Positions 23,151 to 35,900 of a stretch of 64,000 nucleotides of DNA are shown piece after piece. Position 1 is the first letter of the stretch, and each line of letters starts with the position of its first letter. A program made the position numbers and the translations under genes. Below the pieces are notes generated by a model, which worked only from the letters and a program-made list of their open reading frames with translations, was not told the origin of the DNA and did no database searches. The stretch covers positions 9,332,842 through 9,396,841 of the forward strand of contig CM041197.1 of the NCBI GenBank assembly GCA_023078555.1. Reading direction: 5' to 3'. The stretch is from Ulva prolifera. Taxonomy: Eukaryota; Chlorophyta; Ulvophyceae; Ulvales; Ulvaceae.

Positions 23151-24368
23151 TTGAATCATCACCGAGATGCTGCAGGGATGCGTGGGTGTGTCTGCGTGCC
23201 GCTTGCATGCATTGCTCGGACTTGGGAGTTGCGTGGGCTGCTATCTCCCGTACTGTGCGGCGTGATTGTTTCTGGCGTGACCGCCAGGTTTCGAACTGCA
23301 CTTCCGGCAGCCTCGCCCTCGAGGACAGCAATGCAGTTCCCCTGGGCATATTTCGGAATCTGTGTTCTGTTTCGATGTTGATTGCTTGACTATCGCACAC
23401 GATTGATGAGGACCTTTGGCAAGGTAGAACTAAGTGTTGATGTGGGTCCGTGATGGTCATGAAGCTAGCATCGTCACTGCACTCTACTTCAGATGGTAAA
23501 CTGCCGCGTTGTACGGAACGAGGCGCGCATCGTTCCATAACCGAGGCATCATCTGTGAGCTCTGAGGGACAAACTGCGAACGGGGGGGCTACAAGCTCGA
23601 TGGCCGAACGTTCATGCTGCGAGGCCACGCAACTACAGCTGCGAGCAGCCCTTCAAAACTCCTAGAGTGTCTATGTTTCTGGCACAGGCTTGGCGTCCGC
23701 GCAGCAGAGTGTACTGTCAACAACGCATGTACCGTCAGCACTGTTCTGCTGAAGGCTGTGGCCACATGTGCCTCTGTGCCCATTTCGTTTCCACGAGGCT
23801 GAAGCTGAGCCAGCAGCTACATCGGACCAGCGGCCCCTACCGACCATCGGTCAGTGGCGCTCATCTCTCCCCCTACCGACACATCATCCCCTGGCTGACT
23901 CACAGATCACCGAGTGTCAGTTTCGCATTTCAATGGAGGCTGTCTGTGCAGCTGTGTCTATTCTGTAGCTGCAGCCAGCCGCTCCAGCTGAGGCCACCCG
24001 GTGATCACGCGTGACTGTCATCCTTCCATTGACCTCGTGCCGTATGAACGGACCCAACCTTCGTCCAGATGATGTTAATTGTGGGTAAGCACTGCATCTG
24101 CTGGACTCTCCACTTCTGTCAGTGTTGGGTATCACAGAACATCACAGTTGAGTGCTTCACTCGAGCAAAGCAGTGTCAGATGCTGCCCCTTACATGCCTT
24201 TTTTAAGACCGGCATAGCTATGTATAGGTGGACGTTCAGGAAGCTGCTATTGTCTGGTCACTGAAGGGGAAATTGATGTGCTGCCAATCAGGCGGGAATT
24301 CGAGCAATCTCTGAAAGGAGCGAGTCACAGATTGTAGTCCAGCGCTATTCCCTAACTGCATCTTGGGA

Positions 24369-24401
<33 letters not shown>

Positions 24402-25158
24402 GGGCCTGTTCAAATCGCTCACCATGAAGAGCTGCTGCTGCATTGTGTACGTCACGTCATACAACGGAGACAAAGAGCATCCACACACGTATCAAAGGCT
24501 TACAGAAAACTAGCAGAGGAGAGACAAACCCTCGCCCCCCGAATCTGCAATTCTCACACACACAGCAAACCGCTACAGTGCACCCTGAATACGAAGAAAG
24601 ACATCAATACAAGTCCAGCAAAACCGGTGCCTGGGCAGCAGCCACACTCCAACTGCATGCTGCGGAACACGCCTGCCCTAGGCGAGACGTCTGCGCGCTG
24701 CAATGGTGACAACGGGCGGTGACAACCGATGCATGCTGCGCCTCAGGCACGTCCCCAGTTAGTCGTGATCAAAATCTCAAAAAACAGATACGATCACCGC
24801 ACGTGGCAGCAAACGAAACAATGGGACAGTACGGGAACGCATGGGGCACCAGGGGCATCTCTAGGCGACCCGGCGGGCCTCTCCGACGGCGCTGCGGGCA
24901 CGGCGCTGCCGACAGCCCCGGCACAAGCACCGGGGCCCCCGACACCTGGCCCACGTCCGCACTTATTCCCGCCCCAGCGCCCCTTATTCGAACACTCTGC
25001 TAGGTAGGCCATATATCTTCACGGGGGCCGGAGCGGCCCCATGACCGCCAGGGGGGCAGGCCTGCGGCCCGCACCCGTAGCCACATCCACACACGCAGCT
25101 GCAACACAGCAGCGGCGAAACCAGGGGGACTCCCACGTCAGCAACGCGGCCGTGCGGC
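23151..25158. other. No gene recognised
   Basis: Short overlapping frames on both strands, a CA microsatellite at 24371-24399, and the 3' flank of the giant receptor gene at the right end. No algal-type TGTAA signal was found close after that gene's stop. Confidence 0.45.
24371..24399. repeat. (CA)n microsatellite
   Basis: About 14.5 uninterrupted CA units. Confidence 0.97.
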
Positions 25159-26922
25159 CTACTTGGTGAGGTTCAGCGTTCGGATCCAGGAGGCGTGCAG
25201 CTCCTCCGCCGTCGGGCGCTCCGCAGGGTTGCGAGACAGGCACGCGAGCACGCTCGGCTTAAGCTGCTTGAGCTGCAGCAGGCGCTTGCGCTTTGTCGCC
25301 TCGTTCTCCCACGGCAGCATCGCGCGGCCGGTGATCTGGTCGCAGATGTCCTGCTGCGCCATGCCGGAGGGGAAGGCGCGTGAGCGGGTCAGCAACTCGT
25401 AGGCCACCATGCCGAGGGCCCAGACATCCTGGCTCGCCTCGACCTTCATCTGGGTCTTGCCGGCCTCCAGCGCGCGCACGATCTCCGGCGCCGCAAAGTC
25501 GAGGGACACGTTGGACAGCTCCGCCATGGTGCCTGCACGCATGACCACCGCTGTCAGCACGCACCCAGTGCTGCAACGATCGCCCATGCAGCCGCGGCTG
25601 ACCACAGAGCAGCCAGATCGTCATACATCAACCAAACAGGAGCTGGCATGATGCCTCTGCAGGGGAAAAATTGTCACATGCCGGGCTGGCAGCGGCAGCG
25701 GGGGCGTACCGGCGACGTCAGCGCAGCCAAAGTCGTCCAGCGACCAGGTCTGGTGCTTAGGGCGCCAGAGGATGCTCTCGGGGTTGAGGTTGCGGTGCAC
25801 GAGGCCTTGCGAGTGCAGGCCCTTGACCTGGCCGGCGACGTCGCGCAGCACGCGCACGGTCGCCGCAAAGCCGGGGTCACGCTTGTTGCGCGCCCACGTG
25901 TCAAGGCTCTCGCCGCGGTCAGTGATGATGAACGGCGGGAACACCCAGCCGTCCTCCGCGACGACCTCGCCGTCCTCGTTGGACCGAATCTCGGTGACGG
26001 GGGGCAGCGCGGCGCGGAGGTCGCGGTCGGCGTACATCGAGCGCTCGCGCTCGTACGCGGCGCGCGATGTGAAGAACTTGATCGCGTACTCGAGCCCGTC
26101 GGTCTTGCCACGGGCGCGCTGCACGACCGCAGTGTCGGTGAACTCGCGATGCTTCGAGTCGTAGAGTTCGTAGCGCTCGAGGAACGGCCGGGGGGAGCGG
26201 GCCGCGGCGTCAAGGGCCTTGGTGAGGAGCGGGGTGGACACGGTCGCGGACGCGCCGGGGGCGGCCGGGGTGGCTGGGAGCGTCGAGGTCGAGTCGTCGA
26301 CGGCGCGGGAGGAGGCGAGGGAGACGCCGGGGTGCGGCGCAAACACGACGTCGGACGCGGCGCCGGTGCCAGCCGTGCCGGAGGTGCCGCCGGTGGCAGA
26401 TGCGGGGTTGGTCGCGCTTGAGCCGGTCTTATCGCCTGAGGCTGCGGCGGCGCCGATGCCGGCGCCGGCCGCGAGGCCGGCCGCACCAGCCATGACGGCA
26501 GCAGGGACGCCGAGCGGGGATGGGCCGCCGAGAGGGTCAGCGTCGGCCATGGGGTCAGGGAGGTTGTCGGAGGGGAGCACGATGTTACGGTCAGAGGAGC
26601 CTCCGAAGGTCGGGGCGTCTAGCCCGCCGGCGCCGGCGATGCCTGCGCCGCCTTTGCTGGCACTGTAGTCTGCGCCGCCGAGGCCGGCGCCGCCGATGCT
26701 GCGGTCAGAAGCGTTGGCAGCTGCGCCACCGATGCCTGCGCCGGCGAGTGCGCCGCCGAGGCCAGCACCGGCGATGCCAACGCCGCCGTTGCCATTGCCG
26801 ACGCCAACGCCGCCGTTGAAGCCGCCAGGAGGTGCGTCGATGGAACCGAAAGCAGCGTCATGTACGCCAGGAGCAGACCCCCTTGCGGCGCTCTGCACAG
26901 AAGTTCCGCAATGTCAAGTCTG

Positions 26923-26970
<48 letters not shown>

Positions 26971-29900
26971 CCACTCTCGCACGAACACCCGCACAGCTGC
27001 ACGGGAGTGCATCGCATCAGAGACACGGAGGTGTACTTGCAGAAAACGCATTCAACTGCAGGGGCCGCACCACGTCCATCGGAGCAGCAGCAAGGTGGGG
27101 GGAGCCAGGCCCGCCGACACCGCCCGACATGGCAGACGAGGAAGCGATGTTGGCACTCGGCGAGGCGGCACCGAAGGCGCGTGGGGCGGCAGCGGCCGCG
27201 GCCGGAGCCGCAGCCAGACCGGCGCCAGGCACGCTCGACGAGAAGTCTGAGAAGTCGTCCGTCTCTTCGCCGAGGAACGGCGCCGCTGCGCCGACAGCCA
27301 CAAGCTCGTCTTCGTCGACGGCACCGGCATAGCCCGCACCGGCTCCAGCATAGCCGGCGCCAGCGTAGCCAGCCCCTCCGGCGTCTCCAGCCCCTCCAGC
27401 GTAGCTTGCGGCGGGCTCTCCGACCGCTCCGGCACGGCCGACGGCGCCGGCGGGTGGCACGGAACCCACCGCCTCAACGCCGCCGGCGCGGCCTGCGGGC
27501 TGCTGGGACACAACGGAGAAAGCTCCTGCCTGCACTCAGCAGCAACATCATCAGGCCCTGCCGGGCTGTCAAACAATAGATTGTTCTGCGAGGTTCCCAA
27601 CCTCAAGTTTGAGGCTGAAGCTTTGCACATGATGCTATCTATGCCAAATTAATGTGATGTGAGAGTTTGGATGCAATCAAGTGATAACTCAACTGATGAT
27701 GACATGATGATGATGACACGACTGCATGTATATCTGCAGTTCGAGCCCAGCTGGAGATGCGGGGCACAGGGAGGGCAAGGTCAGCGGGGAGGAGATTGGC
27801 TCCATTGAGATTCGGGAAAGGGTGCATTACATGGCAGAACATGAAGAGAGACTGCACGTCGCTGCAACCCAAGACACTCAGATCGATTACCATTCAGAAC
27901 AGGTGGGGAGGCCGCGCACCGGTGCGTCCCGTGTTGCGGCGGCACCCCCGAGGCCAGCGGTGCTGCTATGGCCACCCCGTGGTGTGGCAGCGTCGTCCTT
28001 GTGTCTGCGGGCATACCAGACCAGGAACCCGATAAGCGCGAGAGCCGCAAGGATACCGAAGAGGATGCCGAGAATCAGGCCAAGGTTTGCCTCGCTGGTG
28101 TCGCCGCCGTCGTCGTCAGCAGGGCCAGCCGTCTCGGCGTCGGGATTCTCCTCGAGAGTCGCTGGCTCGGTTTCGATGCCTCCGATGTCAAGCAGCTCGC
28201 CATCAGGCCCGAGGATCTCGCCTTCAGTGGTGGCGGTGGTGCCACGAGGGCCAACTGGCTCGTTTGTGGACAAGTTCCTCGGCACGCCATCGGGGCCGAC
28301 GACGATGCCCTCCGGCAACGCCTCAGGGTCCGGCACCTGGTCGCCGTTCGGCATGTACTGCGTGCCGTTGGGCGCGGTGATGAAGCCGTTCGGAGCGACG
28401 ACCGTGCCTGCGGGGCCGATCGGGTTGCCCTCCCGGTCCACGGGCTGGCCGTCGGGGCCGATGAAGATGCCGTCAGGGTTGGCGGTCGTGCCGCGCGCGC
28501 CAATCGCGTCACCAGAGGCGTTGTTGCGCGGCACGGCCTCCGGGGTGACACCGATGTCGACTGGTAGAACCTCGTCAGGGGGCAGCGGGAGGCCGTCCGG
28601 GCCGACGCGGGTGCCGTTGGCATCCACGAGGTACCCATCCGGCCCGAGGGTGGTGCCGGGCGGCAGCGGCGCGCCTGAGCGGTCGAGCGGGTCGCCGTCG
28701 GCGTCGAAGAACAGGCCGTCACCATTGGCAAAGCCGCCGCGGGGGACGATTGCGGTGCCGTTTGCGTCACGTGGGACCGCGTCGGGCTCGCTGACGGACG
28801 CATTGGGCGGCAGGGAGCTGTCGTCAGGGAAGGGCTGGCCGGTTGGGCCGACGCGCTCCGCGCCGGTCGCGGCGTCGCCGTTCACGATGAAGCCCTCGTC
28901 ATCAATCGTGGTGCCCTCCGGGAAGGGGTCCCCGGAGCGCAGCAGGGGGTTGCCGTCGGGGCCGATGAGGATACCGTCGGGGGAGATGCTGGTGCCGGGC
29001 GGGCCGACGCAGCCAGCCGTCGGGTAGCCGCAGGGTGTCGGCATGACGCCCTCTGCCGAGCGCGGCACGCCGTCAGGGCCGACGGTGATGTTGCCAGGGT
29101 AGGACTGCTCGTCGGGAAGCACGGAGCCGTCCGGTGCGAGTTCGTTGCCTTCACCGTCGGTGATGAAACCAGAGTCCTCGTTGATCGACGCGCCGGGAAT
29201 GGGCGCTCCGGTGCGGTCCAGCGGCGCGCCGCTCGGCGCGACAAACTGGCCAAATTCGTTGATCGTCGTGCCGTTCGGGCCGAGGGTGTCGCCGGCCGCG
29301 TTGAGCGGCTGGCCGGCGGCAGAGACTGTCTGGTTGGTGCCGTCTGGCATGACGCGGATCAGCGCACCCGGTGGCAGGTCGACGCCGGGGAGGGTCAGGT
29401 TGAAGTCGCGGTCGATCGCACCGGGGGGAATGATGTTGCCGTCGGCATCGTAGATCGTGCCATCGGGGCCGACGATGTTGCCGAACTGGTCGACGGACGT
29501 GCCGGGGGGCCCGATGGGGTTGCCCTCTGAGTCCAGAGGCGTCCCGTCAGGCGCGACGATGGTGCCATTCTCATCAACAGTCGTGCCTTCCGGGCCGAGG
29601 GGCGTGCCGTCCTGGCCGTACGGCGTGCCGTCGGGGCCGACGATGTTGCCGAACTCGTCGACGGCGGTACCGGGCGGACCGATCGGCTCTCCCGCGGGGG
29701 TGAACGGCCGTCCGTTGGGGCCGACGATGTTGCCGAACTCATCAACAGTTGTGCCAGCTGGGCCGATGGGGTTGCCGTCAGCATCGAGCGGTTGGCCGTT
29801 GGGGCCGATGGTGACACCCTCAGGGCCAATGGGGTTGCCCTCGGTGTCGTAGGCCTGGCCGTCGGGGCCGACGATGTTGCCGTTCTCATCGATGGTTGTG

Positions 29901-32900
29901 CCGGGGGGGCCAATCGGCGTACCCTCCGAGTCATACGGACGTCCATCTGGACCGACGATCACGCCAGCGTCGTTGACTGTCGTGCCGGGAGGACCGATCG
30001 GCTCACCGTCCGGACCGAAGGGCTGCCCGCCGGGGCCGACGACATTGCCGAAGGCATCCACGGCAGTGCCGGGCGGGCCGATCTCCGTGCCGTTGGTGGA
30101 GAACGGTGTACCCGTGGGAGACACGATGTTGCCGAACTCATCGACGGTCGTGCCGGGGGGCCCGATGGGGTTGCCTTCCGAGTCCAGGGGAGTATCGTCA
30201 GGAGTCGTGATCACGCCCTTTGGCCCGACGGTCGTGCCGGGGGGCCCGATTGGCTCACCTTCAGGGGAGTAGGGCTGACCGTTGGGTGCAACGATGTTGC
30301 CGTACTCGTCAACGCTGGTGCCATCGGGGCCGATCGGCTCGCCGGCGGGAGTCAGCGGCTGGCCGTCAGGGCCGATGATGTTGCCGAAGTCATCAAGGCG
30401 TGTGCCCTCAGGGCCGATAGGGTTGCCCTGACTGTCCAGCGGCTGGCCGGTGGTTGCGTTGATGGTGGTGCCGTTGGGGCCAATGGGCTCACCGTCGGCG
30501 TCAAGCGGGCGGCCGTTCGGGCCGACGAGGGTGCCGCCGGGCGCGATGGTGGTGCCCGGGGGTCCGATTGGGTTGCCCTCGGCGTCGAGCGGCTGGCCGT
30601 TCGGGCCAACGACGTTGCCGTTCGCATCGACCGTGGTGCCTTCTGGGCCGATCGGCTCGCCCGCAGCGTCAAGGGGCGTGCCGTTCGGATCAACGATGTT
30701 GCCAAACTCATCGACGATGGTGCCTGGCGGCCCAATCGGGCTGCCATCAGGGCCGAAGGGCTGGCCGGTGGTGGCATTCACGGTGACGCCCTCGGGGCCG
30801 ATCGGGTTGCCGTCGCTGTCCAGGGGCTGGCCGTTCGGACCCACGAGGGTGCCGTAAGGCGACACGCGGGTACCCTCGGGGCCGATCGGGTTGCCGAGGT
30901 CGTCCAGAGGCTGGCCGTCGGGGCCGACGATGTTGCCGTACGCATCGATGCGTGTGCCAGGGGGGCCGATGGGCTCGCCGTCTGGGCCGAGTGGCTCGCC
31001 GTTCGGGCCGACGGTCGTGCCAGGGGGGCCGATCGGGTTGCCCTGGTGGTCGAGAGGCGTGCCGTCCGGGGCGACGATGATGCCGCCGGGGCCGACGGTG
31101 GTGCCTGGGGGTCCGATGGGGTTGCCGTCAGTGTCGTACGGCGTGCCGTCAGGGGCGACGATGTTGCCGAACTCATCGATGGTCGTGCCGGGGGGGCCGA
31201 TCGGGTTGCCCTCATCATCCACTGGCTGGTTCGTTGGGGTGAGCCCGAAGCCGAATGGAAGTTCGCGCGTCATGATTACTGCAGAGAAGAACCCGTTTTT
31301 CTTACAGCTCTCACCACATGGTGTGCACTTTCATATAGCGGCAGCGAGGCCAGACATATGGCACAGCAGCTTGATTTTGTTTATTTTTTTTCAGCATACT
31401 ACACAGCGCCACTGAGACAGTGCTCTGCTATTCAATGCGCAACGGCTCCACTGAGCTGTGCTACAGATTTGCAATGCGGTCACTGTGCAGGCACAAACAC
31501 AAGATGCAGGGATTGGATCGTGGGAGCAGGCTGAAACACACTTGGACTCGCAGAGACAAAACATATCCGCGGATTCATTAGCAAACACGTGCTCTATGCA
31601 AAATATATCACAGCAGACAAGGTCGTGTGCACGTTGCAGGTACTAATGTGGGCGAAATTGTGTGGTGATCGTCAACACAACACTGCCACCCCGCACTCCG
31701 GCAATGCGGTGACGATCAATCATGTCTGGCCAACAGATGCTCAGACAAGGGTAGTATTGCCTCAAAATTAGCAGCCATGGCGCAGCAAAACACTGCAACT
31801 TCTCAGTCAAGGCGCTCGGGCATGAAGTATGCAGCACACACCAGGGGCCGGGGCCATGTCCGGGGAGACCGCGCCGGGCGCCAGGGGCAGCAGCGGCACA
31901 GCAGCGACGGGGGCGACCGGAGCCACAGCGGGGGCGACGACCGGGGCCACAGCCAGAGGTGCCACTGGCGCCACGGCAGGGGCGACCACCGGGGCAACCT
32001 CCACAGGCACAATAGCCGGGGCCAGGACTGCCGGAGCCAGCGCGGGGTCGACAGCGACAGGGGCCACAGCAACAGGCGCCACAGCGACAGGGGCCACAAG
32101 CGGCTCCACAGCTTCGAGCGGTCCTTCGACTGGAACGATGGCTGCAAGCAGACAAACCAGGGGGTGAGCAGAGAGACACAAGCACACGGCCACACCCAAC
32201 AGGCAGCGTGAATGCTGGTGCAGCAGAGGCAGGGGGCTATTGACAGGAGTCATGGCATCCAGGCGGCACGGACACGGGTACGGGGGGTACCTGGGAGCAC
32301 GACAGGAATCGGCGCAGCCGTTGGGCCAACGTCTGTGGGAGCAAGTGCAATGCTGGGTTCAAGTGCCTCAGGTGCAAGGATGTCAGCGACAGGGGCATTG
32401 CCAGGGGCAAGAACATCGTCTGCGGGCTGCGGGGCTGCGGTGTCTGGAAGGGGTGTGTCTGCATCAGGTGCATCTGCGTCGGGTGTGTCTGCAACAGGTG
32501 CTTCTGCGTCGGGTGTGTCTGCAAGAGGTGTGTCTGCAGGTGCGTCTGCGTCGGGTGTGTCTGCATCAGGGGTGTCAGCGGGGACGTCGGCGTCAGGCAC
32601 AGCGGCAGGGGTGGGAGTGGGAGTGGCTGGTGCGTCTGCGGGTGCCGCTGCATCGGGGGCAGCGGTTGCGGGAGTGACTGCAGCAGGGGAGGGTGTGGGT
32701 GTACCTGCGGGGGCATCCGCTGGGACTGGCACGCCAACAGCAACGCCGGCAGGTGACGGAGTCACTGTTTCGCTGTCAGCTGGTGCCTCACCTGTTGGCT
32801 GAGTGCCCACAGGGGCAAGGTCCCTGATGTCTTCTGGGGCTCCAGTCGGCGTAGGTGTGGCCGCGCCAGGCACAGCTGCGGCTGGAGCCTCTGGTGCCGG

Positions 32901-35900
32901 AGCACCCGGAGCTGGCGCATCCGGTGCTGGTGCATCGGGCGCTGGTGCATCCGAAGCTGGCGCGTCGGGTGCTGGCGCGTCGGGTGCTGGCGCGTCGGGT
33001 GCTGGCGCGTCGGGTGCTGGCGCGTCGGGTGCTGGCGCGTCGGGTGCTGGCGCGTCGGGTGCTGGCGCGTCGGGTGCTGGCGCGTCGGGAGCTGGCGCGT
33101 CGGGTGCTGGCGCGTCGGGTGCTGGCGCGTCCGGTGCTGGTGCATCAGGTGCGGGTGCGTCGGGAGCTGGCGCGTCGGGTGCTGGTGCATCAGGTGCGGG
33201 TGCGTCGGGAGCTGGCGCGTCGGGTGCTGGCGCGTCGGGTGCTGGCGCGTCGGGTGCTGGCGCGTCGGGTGCTGGCGCGTCGGGTGCTGGCGCGTCCGGT
33301 GCTGGTGCATCAGGTGCGGGTGCGTCGGGAGCTGGCGCGTCGGGTGCTGGCGCGTCGGGTGCTGGCGCGTCGGGTGCTGGCGCGTCGGGTGCTGGCGCGT
33401 CGGGTGCTGGCGCGTCCGGTGCTGGTGCATCAGGTGCGGGTGCGTCGGGAGCTGGCGCGTCGGGTGCTGGCGCGTCGGGTGCTGGCGCGTCGGGTGCTGG
33501 CGCGTCCGGTGCTGGTGCATCAGGTGCGGGTGCGTCGGGAGCTGGCGCGTCGGGTGCTGGCGCGTCCGGTGCTGGTGCATCAGGTGCGGGTGCGTCGGGA
33601 GCTGGCGCGTCGGGTGCTGGCGCGTCGGGTGCTGGCGCGTCCGGTGCTGGTGCATCAGGTGCGGGTGCGTCGGGGGCTGGCGCGTCGGGTGCTGGCGCGT
33701 CCGGTGCTGGCGCGTCCGGTGCTGGTGCATCAGGTGCGGGTGCGTCAGGTGCGGGTGCGTCGGGAGCTGGCGCGTCGGGTGCTGGCGCGTCGGGTGCTGG
33801 CGCGTCGGGTGCTGGCGCGTCGGGTGCTGGCGCGTCGGGAGCTGGCGCGTCGGGTGCTGGCGCGTCGGGTGCTGGCGCGTCCGGTGCTGGTGCATCAGGT
33901 GCGGGTGCGTCGGGAGCTGGCGCGTCGGGTGCTGGTGCATCAGGTGCGGGTGCGTCGGGAGCTGGCGCGTCGGGTGCTGGCGCGTCGGGTGCTGGCGCGT
34001 CGGGTGCTGGCGCGTCGGGTGCTGGCGCGTCGGGTGCTGGCGCGTCCGGTGCTGGTGCATCAGGTGCGGGTGCGTCGGGAGCTGGCGCGTCGGGTGCTGG
34101 CGCGTCGGGTGCTGGCGCGTCGGGTGCTGGCGCGTCCGGTGCTGGTGCATCAGGTGCGGGTGCGTCGGGAGCTGGCGCGTCGGGTGCTGGCGCGTCGGGT
34201 GCTGGCGCGTCCGGTGCTGGTGCATCAGGTGCGGGTGCGTCGGGAGCTGGCGCGTCGGGTGCTGGCGCGTCGGGTGCTGGCGCGTCGGGTGCTGGCGCGT
34301 CGGGTGCTGGCGCGTCCGGTGCTGGCGCGTCCGGTGCTGGTGCATCAGGTGCGGGTGCGTCAGGTGCTGGCACGTCTGGTGCCGGAGCATCCAGAGCTGG
34401 AGCATCAGGTGCCCCACCTGCAACAACAACGGCACCATCATCAGTATCTGCTGGTGGATCTGGTGCGTCACCTGCTCCATCGCCTGCAGATGCGTCTGGT
34501 GTGTCATCTTCAGCAGGTGTGTCTGGTGTTTCACGGTCTGCAGGTGTAGCTGGTGTTCCGCCATCGGTGGGTGTGTCTGGTGTTTCACCATCGGTGGGTG
34601 TGTCTGGTGTTTCGCCATCGGTTGGTGTGTCTGGTGTTTCGCCATCGGTGGGTGTGCCTGGTGTTTCACCATCGGTGGAGGCAGCAGGGCCATCGCCATC
34701 CCCATCTCCGTCGCCGGGGGCAGCAGGGCCATCGCCGTCGCCGTCTCCATCGCCGGGGGCAGCCGGGCCATCACCGTCTCCGTCGCCGGGGGCAGCCGCG
34801 CCATCGCCAGGAGCAGCAGGGCCATCGCCATCACCGTCTCCGTCGCCGGGGGCAGCAGGGCCATCGCCGTCTCCGTCGCCGGGGGCAGCAGGGCCATCAC
34901 CGTCTCCGTCACCGGGGGCAGCAGGGCCATCGCCAGGAGCAGCAGGGCCATCGCCATCACCATCTCCATCACCGGGGGCAGCAGGGCCATCGCCGTCGCC
35001 GTCTCCATCGCCGGGGGCAGCCGGGCCATCGCCATCTCCGTCGCCGGGGGCAGCAGGGCCATCACCGTCTCCGTCACCGGGGGCAGCAGGGCCATCGCCA
35101 GGAGCAGCAGGGCCATCGCCATCACCATCTCCATCGCCGGGGGCAGCAGGGCCATCGCCGTCGCCGTCTCCATCGCCGGGGGCAGCCGGGCCATCGCCAT
35201 CTCCGTCGCCGGGGGCAGCAGGGCCATCACCGTCTCCGTCACCGGGGGCAGCAGGGCCATCGCCAGGAGCAGCAGGGCCATCGCCATCACCATCTCCATC
35301 GCCGGGGGCAGCAGGGCCATCGCCGTCGCCGTCTCCATCGCCGGGGGCAGCCGGGCCATCACCGTCTCCGTCGCCGGGGGCAGAAGGGCCATCACCGTCT
35401 CCGTCACCGGGGGCAGCAGGGCCATCGCCGGGGGCAGCAGGGCCATCGCCAGGAGCAGCAGGGCCATCGCCATCACCATCTCCATCGCCGGGGGCAGCAG
35501 GGCCATCGCCGTCGCCGTCTCCATCGCCGGGGGCAGCCGGGCCATCACCGTCTCCGTCGCCGGGGGCAGCAGGGCCATCACCGTCTCCGTCACCGGGGGC
35601 AGCAGGGCCATCACCGTCTCCGTCACCGGGGGCAGCAGGGCCATCGCCGGGGGCAGCAGGGCCATCGCCAGGAGCAGCAGGGCCATCGCCATCACCATCT
35701 CCATCGCCGGGGGCAGCAGGGCCATCGCCGTCGCCGTCTCCATCGCCGGGGGCAGCCGGGCCATCGCCATCTCCGTCGCCGGGGGCAGCAGGGCCATCAC
35801 CGTCTCCGTCACCGGGGGCAGCAGGGCCATCGCCAGGAGCAGCAGGGCCATCGCCATCACCATCTCCATCGCCGGGGGCAGCAGGGCCATCGCCGTCGCC

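Noticed and set aside
25159-25791. Calling the giant receptor an active kinase on the basis of DFG and APE
   Set aside because: The HRD aspartate and the Mg-binding asparagine are both replaced and the glycine loop is lost.
27960-31240. Collagen-like domain suggested by frequent GPPG
   Set aside because: Glycine does not recur every third residue; the period is 28 residues with other fixed positions.
27726-31534. 433- and 580-codon + strand frames opposite the 28-residue repeats
   Set aside because: Complement shadows of the minus-strand exon that encodes the regular repeat and the membrane span.
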